NCBI GenBank assembly: GCA_031769625.1
Contig: JAUIMM010000135.1
Coordinates: 3,724,001-3,788,000 of the forward strand
Source of the DNA: Taudactylus pleione
Lineage: Eukaryota; Chordata; Amphibia; Anura; Myobatrachidae
DNA: 64,000 bases
Reading direction: 5' to 3'
The notes beneath the pieces were generated by a model, which was given only the letters and a program-made list of their open reading frames with translations, ran no database searches and was not told the DNA's origin. This document shows positions 1 through 10,800 of the stretch, one piece after another (position 1 is the first letter of the stretch; each line of letters starts with the position of its first letter). The position numbers and the translations under genes were made by a program.

Positions 1-360
1 CAGAGCAGGCGGTGCACTGCATCGGGACCCACCGCAATATAGGGGCCCACGCTGCCCGGCGCCCTTGAAAATGGCCAGCTGCAGTGCAGCTACTTGCCGG
101 GCAGTCATCAAGGCTGTGACTGACCCCACCCCCCGGAAGCTACACACAGAGAGGACCAGGGCACAGTGCAGTCAGGTTCAGCACTGCAGTGCACTACTGG
201 GTAATAAAGCCCAGTAGTCTCTGCAGTGGGGTCAGAGGAGCATGTGCTGTGCTCTGATGGGAGTTTAGCAGCAGCGCAGCCTAATGGGTGTGACTCATTG
301 TGAGGCTGTGACTGCTGCTCTGCCGGCTGCCTGAGGATGCTGCTGATGAGTACACTGTGT
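1..360. other. Unassigned GC-moderate sequence
   Basis: No gene is seen. The sequence leads directly into the 26-bp minisatellite at 361. A similar arrangement (GC-rich lead followed by the same minisatellite motif) recurs at about 26960-27860, which suggests both belong to one repeat family. Confidence 0.4.
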
Positions 361-905
361 GGGCACTACAGGTGGCATAATGTGTGGAAACTACAGTGTA
401 GCATAATGTGTGGGGACTACAGTGTGGCATAATGTGTGGGCACTACAGGTGGCATAATGTGTGGGGACTACAGTGTACCATAATGTGTGGGCACTAGAGA
501 TGGCATAATGTGTGGGCACTACAGGTGGCATAATGTGTGGGGACTACAGTGTAGCATAATGTGTCGGCATTAGAGATGGCATAATGTGTTGGAATAATGT
601 GTGGCAATTAGAGGTGGCATAATGTGTGGGCATTACAAGTGGCATAAAGTGTGGGTACTACAGTGTAGGATAATGTGTGGGCACTAGAGGTGGCATATTG
701 TGTGGGGACTACAATGTGGCATATAGTGTGGTCACTACAGTGTGACATAATGTGTGGGGACTAAAGTGTGGCATAATGTGTAGACATTACAATGTGACAT
801 AATGTGGGGGTACTACAGTGTAGCATAATGTGGGGGCACTACAGTGTAGTATAATATGGAGGCACTACAGGTGGCATAATGTGTGGGCACTATAGTGTGG
901 TATAA
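361..905 (+). repeat. 26-bp minisatellite (CATAATGTGTGG-containing)
   Basis: About 20 diverged tandem units, each built around CATAATGTGTGGGNACTACAG (read in parts), with spacing near 25-26 bp. The same motif recurs at 27540-27860. Confidence 0.85.
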
Positions 906-1410
906 TGTGTCGGGCACCCACTGCATCTCCATGTCACCCACTGCCTGTCACCTCTTCCTATCACCCTCTCCCAGTCACTCACTGCCTCTCACCTCTCCCT
1001 CTCACCCACTGCCTGTCACCTCTCCCTCTCTCCCACTGCTTTTCCCTGTCACACACTGCCTGTCACCTCTCCCTATTACCCTCTCCCTGTCACAAAAAGC
1101 CCCTCCCTCTCCCTGTCACCCTCTCCCAGAGAAGCTGTCACCCACTACTTCTCCCCATCACCTCTCACCCTCTCCCCTGTCACCCATTGCCTCTTCCCTC
1201 TCCTTGTTACCCACTGCCTGTCACCTCTCCCTATCACCTTCTCCCTGTCACCCACTGCCTTTCCCCTCTCCCTGTCGCCCACTGCCTGTTATCTCTACCT
1301 GTCACCCATTGCTTTTCCCTGTCACCCTTCTCCTTGTCACCTTCTTGACTCCCTGTCACCCTCCTCCTACCTTCTTGCTACCTCTTGCCTCTCCCTGTCA
1401 CCCTCTACCA
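906..1410 (+). repeat. Pyrimidine-rich CTGTCACC minisatellite
   Basis: Degenerate tandem repeats of CTGTCACCC, CACTGCC and CTCTCCC. The long open frames here are low-complexity artefacts. The adjoining stretch to about 1495 (GGGGGCCCC ... GGGCCCCCC) looks like the tail of the same element. Confidence 0.8.
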
Positions 1411-1499
1411 CTTTGAACTTGGAGTAGAGTGGAGGAGGGGGCCCCAAAGCAATTTTGCACACGGGCCCCCCACTCACAAGTTCCGCTACTGGTTGGATT

Positions 1500-2325
1500 A
1501 TCAACATGTACAGTATCTGGTTTTACGGTGAGTAGCAGTAGGACAAATGCATTTGTTGGGTTATGGTGGTTTAAGTCAAAATTGTTGTTGGAAATATGTA
1601 AATATCACATCAAACATGGTTGAAGATGTGCGCCTTGCTCAAATATTGCTGGCATCTAAAGTTTATCTTGAAGTTTCAATTTGTAAAATAATTCAATAGC
1701 TACATTGTAACAATGCTGAGATCTCTAGGAGCCCTATGGATAAAGTCTGTTTATGTAGTTTCATGCACATTTTTACTACAACATTTTACAATTGACTGAG
1801 AAAATGTCAAACTAAGGAAAAGGTTAAAAATATTAAAAAAAGAAGATAAGATCAAGCAGATGTTGATTTTTGTATTAAAACATTTATTTGAGAGCCAAGC
1901 AATAGCTGTATCTGAAATCGCCACCAAAAGCCTTAACCGGGTTTGTATTAACATTTAAAAATTTTCCACTGGACAGTCATATTATTTTAAAATTCATCTT
2001 CTGAATAATGATTAGAATCAGTAAATATACAGAATTAGGACATGTGATTTTTTTTTTGGTGGTCCTCCCCCATCGTCTGCATCCTATAACTGCTAAGCTG
2101 TTAGCTCAAGTCCAGAGTTTAAGTTCACAGTTTTAATAAAAGGTGGTGAGTTTTCTCTCAGATTGTAAAATCTGCGTTGGAAGCATCACATCCATCACTC
2201 ACATTGCAAACATTTTTATTAAATTACACATATTATTCCTAACCTGATTGCTTGTTGGATGTGAGCACAGACCCAAGAAGCTTGGAGAACACTGATAATT
2301 CTCTCCTGAAGATCTGAGTGAATGA
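1500..2325. other. AT-rich, nothing recognised
   Basis: Read on both strands. No coding motif, structured RNA or element boundary can be supported. Confidence 0.5.
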
Positions 2326-2511
2326 GGGGTCTATGTACTAAGCAGTGATAAGAGACAGAGTGCAAAGTGATGTCTGTGATAAGGTGCCAGCCAATCAGCT
2401 CCCAACTGTCATCTCACAGGCTGTGTTTGAAAAATGACAGTTGGGAGCTGATTGGCTGGCCCCTTATCACTTTTCACTCTGTCTCCTTACACTGCTTAGT
2501 ATATAGACCCC
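2326..2511. mobile_element. Inverted-repeat MITE (TACTAAGCAG family)
   Basis: A near-complete palindrome. It begins GGGGTCTATGTACTAAGCAG and ends CTTAGTATATAGACCCC, with GCCAATCAGCTCCCAACTGT facing its complement in the other arm. Flanking trinucleotides are TGA and TTA, compatible with a 3-bp TWA-type target duplication (PIF/Harbinger-like). Confidence 0.8.
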
Positions 2512-2564
2512 TTAGTCAGACAGGAGAAGGAGGGTTTTATAAGTCCAATTGCAGTCTTAAACTT

Positions 2565-2790
2565 ACATAACCACTTGCCTGGTGTGGGCGCATAGTTTGT
2601 GACCATGCCAGGCCAGGCTATGCGTTATCTGACATGGTCACAAGCAATGAGACCAGCGAATAATGCCCATTAGCTCCCGGCCCTCTGCATCCTTGTGCCC
2701 TAAATGGATGTTCTTAAATGGATGTTTTTTACTTAATTCAATCATTAAAAAAACTTGACAATTTCTGAGCAGTTTTTGTAAAGTTTTCTA
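2565..2790. mobile_element. Fragment of the AACCACTT-TIR DNA element
   Basis: Begins ATAACCACTTGCC, like the terminal motif of the element at 7953-8710. The right boundary is not clear. The following stretch to about 3217 holds nothing recognisable. Confidence 0.35.
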
Positions 2791-3937
2791 GCTATTTAAA
2801 TGGTTAATAAAGATAAGTTATTAAAAAGCTGCCAAACAATGAAGGCTGGGACTCACTGGCAGTTGGTGTGGCTCCCCTATTTGAATTTTGGACTGCGCTG
2901 CAGCCCCACCCCTGGAGCCACCACTGGTAGTTTATATAGAATGGTTCCAAGCCCCCATGTTGATCAGCGGTTCTGCTGCTCCAGGTAATTGACCTTCTAA
3001 TAGAGTAGCAATCTATAATTTGAGGTCTGGAACCTGACGCCTAAAGGAGGAGGGTGAACCAAAGGCAGTGGGTCCACCAGAGATTTCCCCTGTACCCCTG
3101 CGAGTCAGTCCAACCGTACAAATACTTAACCAGTAACTTTATTTCTGCTATAATATAACTGAAACCATAAAAATGATTCCCAAGTAAATTGTGGGAAACA
3201 AATTATAAAAATAGTTTGAGTCACTTCCGGTGGGCGGGCCAACCATCATGGCTGCTTTTTAACTGAGCTACGGCTAGTGGCTCCTTTGGCAGCGTAATTT
3301 ACTCTGTTTTGGGGTCACACTTACCGCACTCGGTTACCGGAGCAATAGGTATCTTACCCTCCTCCCTCACTTCACCGCCGGATCCTGACCACTCCCACGC
3401 TGCCTCCTGGATGGATTGGCCATGACGCGCTGAACAGCTCACGAAGCAAAGGAACTCTCTTCCCGAGGCTGGCTGCAGGAGACTGGTCACGCCACCCCGG
3501 GAATTACCCTCCATCACTGGAATCAGGCTTAAACTGCCTCCATGTTGGACGGACCAGGACGCGCTAAGCAGCATGTGGAGGCAGGAGACTACCCCCTCAT
3601 CCCCCACCACTCTGATTGCCGAAGGCTGCATGCACTACCCCGTTTGCCATTCTCCCTGGGGACTGGTATTTCTGGATCACCAGCTGGTCGGCTCTGTAGA
3701 TCCTGCGTGTGTGGTGGGTCACCTTTCTGGACACTGACAACAGGACTGGGCTTTCTGACGCAGGGGACATCTAGAATACTGAGAGTTCCTAGGATTGCAG
3801 GCATGCTTACTCACGATACACAGTGAGTTCTATATTACATGTGACTCTCATCCACCAGTCCTAATTTATGAAGCTGTTAGGTACTAACCTACATCACACT
3901 GAATGATACACCCATTGCTTGCCATCAATGTATATTT

Positions 3938-4241
3938 CAGTGGTTCCCAAACTGTGTGCCTAGGCACCCTGGGGTGCCTCGGGACACTTGCAGGGGTGCC
4001 TCAGGTTGGTTGTCTACCACAAATTCAAATTATTTATGGTCAATGTAATTTAAATATGTGGACAAACAAAAGCGCAAACCTGTCCACCACCACATAACTG
4101 AACCTAAAGAGGACAGGTAAGCACAATTTACTTCACTACATTTTTTTCTAAATTTCTCAACAAATATTTGGCTTAGGGGTGCCGTGAAAACAATGCTGAT
4201 ACTCTAGGGTGCCGTGATTCAAAAAAGTTTGGGAACCACTG
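3938..4241. mobile_element. hAT-type MITE inserted in the LINE 5' region
   Basis: Terminal inverted repeats are CAGTGGTTCCCAAACTG and AGTTTGGGAACCACTG. Flanking octamers GTATATTT (3930-3937) and GTATATGG (4242-4249) match at 6 of 8 positions, as expected for an old 8-bp hAT target duplication. Confidence 0.85.
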
Positions 4242-4623
4242 GTATATGGTAATAATAATTAGTATTAATTACTAATATTCTCTTTTATGAATAAGTGTCT
4301 AGCTGAATTGTCTACATTTCTCTGATCTGATTAGTTGACTGTTGTCTCCATCTAGTGGCGAATTTCCAACATTACAGATATATTCATCATTATACTGATT
4401 TCTGTCATACATACATTCCATACATTCCTTCATATATTTTTGCTGTCTAACCTTATGACAATGAATATCGAGAAATGTGTTAAAAAAAAACCCACCTAAA
4501 CCTCCCAGGAATCCACAGACGACCAGATCTAAGTCGACAGCCTCGGCTTCTGACGTCTCTTTATCCCCACCGTCATCTGGAAAAGACGACTCTTTTGTAT
4601 ACACTGTTTAATGCCAATAAATA

Positions 4624-5397
4624 TTGTCCTTTATCTATAGACCTTTATCTATAGAAAGAGCTAAAGAAATCTCTAATATCATCTTACCGCTTCTTGACAT
4701 AAAATTGGCCCCGCTCACAGAGGCCATTAATGCAGCCACAGCCCAATTATCCCAAGACACCAAAAGACTAACCGAGGCTGAGGATCGTATCTCGGCATTG
4801 GAGGATAATCTTTATGAAGCCAAATCGTTGCTACACTCTCATGATTCAACTATTGCAGCGCTAAATGATAAGGTTGAAGATCTTGAAAATCAGAACAGGC
4901 GAAACAATTTGCATCTGATTGGTCTCCCTGAATCAGTAAAATCTAGAGATCTCCATACAAGAGTCTCTACCTGGCTGCCCGAGACTTTGGGAATAACCTC
5001 TTAATCTACATATTTAATGGTTGAGAGAGCACATTGTGTAGGCCCTGACCGACAGCAGATACAACAGCGTCCATGCCCAGTCATTTTCAAATTATTGAAT
5101 TGTCTCGATAAAATGCAAATTCTGGGAGCATATCGTAAATCCAGCAATCTAGTCTATGAAGGATCTAAACTACAGTACTTCTATTTCAAGACTTTCTCCT
5201 CCAGGCGACGAGACTTCTCAACAATCTGTAAGGAGCTGTTTTCAAAAGGCATTTGTTTCGCCCTCCTCTGTCCTGTGAAGTTGCATATTATACACCATGG
5301 TAAACTTTACTATCTCAACTCTCCAAATGCTGCACAAAACTTCATGAAATCCGTGGACTCTTCTCTCCCTCAAGTTTCCGGGCACGATAATGGCTGA
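4624..5397 (+). pseudogene. LINE ORF1 remnant (coiled coil plus RNA-binding domain)
   Basis: Two open pieces, 4624-5004 and 5017-5397, are separated by a stop and a short frame break. The first has heptad-rich coiled-coil sequence (RLTEAEDRISALEDNL) and NRRNNLHLIGLPE, the conserved lead into the L1 ORF1 RRM. The second has RAHCVG and RPCPVIFKLLNCLDK.QIL, the C-terminal domain. In L1 elements ORF1p coats the element RNA. This copy is broken and should be inert. Confidence 0.82.
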
Positions 5398-5868
5398 TTG
5401 CTTCAGGATAATAATAAATTTTTATTTTTAGATATTTTATGAAAATGTTTTAAATATCTTTTTCACTTTGGATACTCCTTTCCGAGATATTTTGTTTCTA
5501 GTGTATGGTGGGGAGCTCTGCTGTCGGCTATCTGAATCTTTTTCTTGTTTATTGTTTTTCTTTTGTTAATTCTTACCTTGCTGAGTTCCAATGGTCACAA
5601 AGGTGTTTATTTCAATTGCCCACTTGGGTACAGTTAAAATATTTAATAATTGACAGATTGTATACCTACTGTAAATTCTATGTTATTGCAAATGTCAGGT
5701 CCTTTCTGATTTTGTACAGTGATATATTGTTTGTCTGTTCCCTGGTTTGCTCACTGGGACGGGCTGGGGAAATCTTTTAGATGGTTTCTCGTTGCATATT
5801 TTCCCGATGTTGGAATAGGTTGATGAACCCTTCACAGATACAAACAGCTCACTCCACAATAGTCAAAA

Positions 5869-6352
5869 AAGATCTCACATTACTTTCTTGGAATGTAGAG
5901 GGATTGAACACCCTGGTTAAAAGTATGGAAAGTTCTACGCCATCTTAAAAAATACCGACCCAACATAGTTTTCTTGCAGGAAACGCATTGGAGATGTACT
6001 GATCCGGCTGAGAGAATATAGAAGTGCGTCTTACACAACCAAGACATGGGATGTACTCACATTATTTAATAATTCTCTCACTTATACGGTGAAAGAGGAG
6101 AATGTAGACCCGAAGGGAGATACTTGTTATTGAAAGTAATAATTAATGAGGAAATATTCACCCTAGCTAATATTTATGCTCTCACAAGCACCAATGCGGA
6201 TTTATTTTCTAACTTATATACAACCATATTACCTTGGGTGGAGGGCTCCCTGATCTGGGAGGTGACCTAAATGTGGTTTTGGACCCCTCCCTAGATGTCT
6301 CGGGTGGATCTAGACATGAGGGAAGAAGCTGCTCATCTCCTCCACCACCACT
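5869..6352 (+). pseudogene. LINE ORF2 endonuclease remnant, frameshifted
   Basis: Fragments in different frames read LLSWNVEGLN (5878-5908), VFLQETHW (about 5969-5993) and ANIYA (about 6165-6180). These are AP-endonuclease motifs of L1-type ORF2. Several frame changes and stops separate them. Confidence 0.75.
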
Positions 6353-7420
6353 TTGTTAATTGATTCTCTGGGTTTGATTGATCCTTGGAGACATCTTAAT
6401 CCAGTCTCCAGGAAATACTCGCTTTTTTCACACCCCTATAAAAGTTTCTCTAGATTGGATTATTGGTTGACATCGCATACTATATTGCACAGAGTCATAG
6501 ACGCAACTCTTGAAAACATACTTATCTTTGATCAGGCACCCATAAAACTACGGATACAATTAGATGTCCCGAAAGTCTCATCTTATAATTGGCACTTTCC
6601 TGATAACCTGGCCTCCTCAGTGGTTTTTCAAAACTATCTAAAGCAGACTTTTCTCAATTACACTACTGATAACTGTGAACACATAACAGACATTAATCTC
6701 TTTTGGCAGGCATCAAAACCAGTTTTGAGGGGTCATTTGATTTCATATATTGCGTCAAAAATGAAACAATTACAGAGGAGATTTTCTCAAGCTTCTAATG
6801 TAGTATCTACTAGATACTTTGCCCTTTTGATGGACCCCTTGGAGGTGAATAGAGTGTCCTACAAAGATTCCAAAGCAGTTTATGACACCTTATGTGAGGA
6901 ACAGGCCATACTAGATCTCACATACCGTAATAATAAATATTTTAGATGGGGCAATCGCCCTGGCAAACTGTTAACCAACCTGGTGAGGTCCTCGACTGCG
7001 CCTAAACATATTCTTTCCATCCGAACAGATTTAGGCACACTTAGCTCTAAATCAGACCAGATTAGTGAGACTTTCTTTCATTATTTTGAATCTTTTTATA
7101 GGGAAACTTCAGATCACTCATCCCTGGTTACTGAACTCCTGGAAAAGGCTGGTTTGCCAAAATTAACAGAGGAGGACAGAGACATTTTAATAGCCCCAAT
7201 TACGGAGCAAGAAATTGCCACAATTATAAAAACTTTACCTACAGGAAAGACACCAGGTCCAGATGGCTTATCCGCAGCCTATTATAAACTCCTTTCCCCA
7301 CAAATTATTCCTAACCTCTCCAGTCTATTTAACACTATTATTCAAGGGGGACAGGCCCCACCGGATTTCAATATTGCACAAGTCATTTTAATTCCAAAAC
7401 CGAATAAAGATCCCACATAG
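6353..7420 (+). pseudogene. LINE ORF2 remnant: endonuclease end to RT start
   Basis: A 355-codon open stretch. Near its start it carries FSHPYKSFSRLDYWL, the C-terminal endonuclease signature. Toward its end it has ITEQEIATIIKTLPTGKTPG followed by PDGLSAAYYK, the entry to the L1 reverse transcriptase domain, then VILIPKPNKDPT and a stop. The family's catalytic FADD box is absent because the element is truncated about 65 bp further on. A non-functional relic. Confidence 0.85.
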
Positions 7421-7442
7421 TCTCTTCATATAGACCGATGTC

Positions 7443-7448
7443 TTTATT
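7443..7448 (-). promoter_or_regulatory. Candidate poly(A) signal for the B12-binder gene
   Basis: AATAAA on the minus strand, 362 nt past the stop codon and inside the LINE relic. It is the nearest canonical hexamer. Use is inferred, not shown. Confidence 0.3.
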
Positions 7449-7809
7449 AAATCAGGACATAAAAATATTTACCAAAAAATAGTTTGTGTCGCTATTCAAT
7501 GTTAGTAAGTCTAGCAATGAATATAATATATATTATTGTTAAATTCTGATCTGATCTTTGCAGTTATACACATAGGTAGTGGAACAGAAAGTTGACTTCA
7601 CTAACCTAAAGACAAAATCTACATTAAGCTACTAATTATAAATTTAGATCTGAGTATAGTGGGTTGTCCAAGAGCAACATGACTGGAACGGTTAATTCTA
7701 GCCCTATAGACTTCAAAATCATAACTTCATTATGGTATTCTTGGGCCAACACAGTTTGGATATACAATATATGTTTAGGCAGTGAAAAACTGATAACTGC
7801 AATTGATGA

Positions 7810-7871
7810 TCAGTATTTGCTGAAGATGGCAAAAATATGCTCGCCGTTGTGTACCTTGTAGGTTCCAACAC
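7810..7871 (-). CDS. CBLIF: B12-binder exon 9 (C-terminus and stop)
   Basis: Acceptor CTTCCCAG precedes 7871. It encodes VGTYKVHNGEHIFAIFSKY and TGA at 7812-7810. The V..Y....GE.I...FS.Y ending is typical of the family. No AATAAA is seen between the stop and 7490. The first canonical signal is 362 nt downstream, at 7448-7443, inside the LINE relic. Confidence 0.92.
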
Positions 7872-10800
7872 CTGGGAAGACAGAGAGCAGGAAAAGCAAA
7901 TAAATATTCGAATAATAGTCCTTTTGGACATGTTAAATAGCATTGAAGGACATTAACCACTTAACTGATGATTTTTTCCCACAAAACCGCTCAGAATTTT
8001 TTTTTTTTTTTAAATTATTTAATAAAGTTTAAAAAAAGTATTTTTATATATAAAAAAAATATTTATAAAATATATATCTAGGGGGTGTTTGCCATTGGCA
8101 ATAGACCCCCTCAGTGGTCATAAATCCTAACAACAGTACCTCCACACACCCCCTTAGTAGTAAACAAATCCCTGCTTTATAAACCAATCCCCCCTATAAA
8201 AAGCCCCTGTTGTTTTTTTGCACCCCGGGGTCCCTCCTCCTACCCTGTGACCAATGTAATTTTGTTTTTATTCTACCCTCCCACCCCCTTCCATTGTCAT
8301 ATTTCTTTATATTACCCCTCCCCTCACCCCCATTGATGTGAGATCCCCCCTGGGTGTTACCCCCCACCCCAATGGGCATATACCAACCCCACTCCCATGG
8401 GCATAGTGAAGCAGAGCATGTTAGGGAGCACTGATGATCAGTCCCCCCTGCTGCAACTGATCTCTGCACTTGCAGAGATTACAGAGATCAGCCAAATAGT
8501 GCTTGGAGGTGGAGCGATTCCGGCAGTGATGTTGACAGTCATAGACTGAAGTCAGAGAAGATCTGTTCTGCACTTGTGCAGAACAAATCTCCTCTTCTCC
8601 AGCCGGTGGCACTCAGCGGGGGCAGCGATGTCGCATATGATGCGACCTTGCCAGCTGAAGCACTTCTGGCTGCAGTCGCATTACATGTGACGTTACCAAT
8701 TAAGTGGTTAACAATAGTCAACTGCAGTACGAAACGTGCATCTAATTTTTCTCTCTACACATACTAAATGACGAGCCTGCAGCACATATATATATATTTA
8801 TATAGGGCAGGGCTGCCTGGGTCTGCAAATCATTTGCGAGCCCACCATGCGCGCTATCCATGCACTCTCGGTAACGCGTTTATTCTAAGCATCCCTACCT
8901 ATGTAAATCATTAAAATATATCAGTCTTAGGCGTTATTTCCCCTTTGTCACAAAACATATTATGCTCCAATGGGGGAGATGTACTAAACCTTGGAGCGTG
9001 ATAAAGTAGAGAGAGATAAAGTACCAACTAATCAACTCCTAACTGTCATTTTACAGACAAGTTTTGAAAAATGACAGGAGCTGATTGGTTGGTACTTTAT
9101 CTCTCTCCACTTTAACACTCTCCAAGGCTTGGTACATCTCCCCATTTATATGATATGTCACACATTCAGAAGCGCAGTTGTAATAAATTGCTGGAATTAA
9201 AGAATAACTATTGCACATTTCAAATCTTCTCTGATCCTGGTCTTGGTTCTGTCTGTTCAGCTGTAACAATAGTCATTGACTTTTATACCATTAGTCTGGC
9301 TCATTGCTGGGGAAATGTCCCTCTCCCTTGTGGTTTTAAGACTCTTTGGGGGCAATTCAATTCCAGGCGGTTATATCACCTCGACTTGGCCTTCACTTAT
9401 CCTCGTCTTCACCCCGACTTTACCCCAACTGCACCACAACTTTGAGTATTTTCCCAATGCAACCCTATGGGGGTGATGTCAAGGTGAAGTTGAGATGGAG
9501 ATTAGGTGAAAACAGGGTGTGTTGTGGTTAAGCAAAGATTAAATCAAGTTGATGTGACCTCATCTGGAATTGAATTACTGCATTTGAGAAAGTGTTTTCT
9601 GTTCTATTGGTTCAGTTATTATTACCTTATAAATACAGACCAGTTGTAGTGAAAAATGTATGAAAAATCCAATGACCAGTTCAGTGATACCCGAGTGTGT
9701 GGCACTGTATCACTGAGCCAGTTGTATTGAGTGTTTAGCTGTACTGCATTGGCATTTTTAAAATTCTCATGGTTTATTTTGATCATACTTACCGACTTTG
9801 AATTTCTCCTTCCCGGGAAAAGCCTGGGGAGGAGAAGCAGGTGGATGGAGTTGGGGCAGTGCCTGGCGAAATTACATCGTTAAGCCCTGCCCCTCGTGAT
9901 AATTGGTCGCGGTGGCGCATACATTAATCAGGGGGCGGAGCTAAATTATGCGATTATCATAGAATCGCCTCATTAGGTCCCGCCCCCCAATGCACAGACC
10001 CGCAGATCGCCACTAATAATCTACCCATTCTGCCTACTTCACTAGAAAGTGGGCAGAATGCGGGAGAAATGCCTACCCTTCCGGTGGCGCGGGGGGTTAC
10101 CCAAAATATCGGGAACCTCCCGCGAATTCCGGGAGGGTAGGTATGTATTATTTTGATGGCCTCACTATTTTGACTTTGTTTCACAACTGTGCACTGATTT
10201 CTTTTAAGGGGGTTTGTGCACATGTTTTATACACTATTTATTCTTTTACAAGTATTATATAGCACTGTACTACTAATCTCCTGAGTTCCCAGGTCACAAG
10301 GGCATCCTAATGATTCCAGCACTGGACTCATGAATATTCATTAGCTACTCAGCTATCATCAATATACTGCACATTTTCACTGTCCACAAGTCTGAGCCCC
10401 ATTCTTGTCATTTAAACTAATAAGCTAAATACAGAAAATAACTTTTCATTTGCAATGAGCATCAAAATAAGATATAGGGCAAATAAAAATATTTGTATGT
10501 GTAGTAGGAATGGCCAGCACATTCACTAATGTTGGATACACTCTACACAATGGCCCTCATCCAGAGGCGCTCGCAAGAAGCGAGCGCTCGTTCTGAATGA
10601 GGGCGGCCGCTTTGAATTTTAAGTGCGGCCTCCTGGTCGCTAGCTAAGATTTGGGTTACCACCCACAGCTTCAGGTCAGGTCTTGACCATCGGGGCTTGC
10701 GACGAGACCCTAAGGTTGGGTCTCGGCACCCACAAGCCCCAGGGAGCTTCCTGCTCTGATCGATCAGGAAGCTCCCCACTGACATCACTACTGAAGTCAG

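Larger units (their letters stand above)
3218..7490 (+). mobile_element. L1/Tx1-like LINE relic, 3'-truncated
   Basis: Contains a CpG-rich 5' UTR (CACTTCCGGTGGGCGGGCC at about 3222), ORF1 remnants (4500-5397), endonuclease remnants (5870-6450) and the start of reverse transcriptase. It then stops at about 7485, just after the YRPMSLLNQD region (about 7428-7460). The polymerase core and 3' UTR are absent. It is interrupted by a hAT MITE at 3938-4241. The element lies downstream of the B12-binder stop codon, in the opposite orientation. Confidence 0.85.

Noticed and set aside
883..1416. Long Ser/Pro/Leu/His-rich open frames
   Set aside because: Low-complexity translation of a pyrimidine-rich minisatellite.
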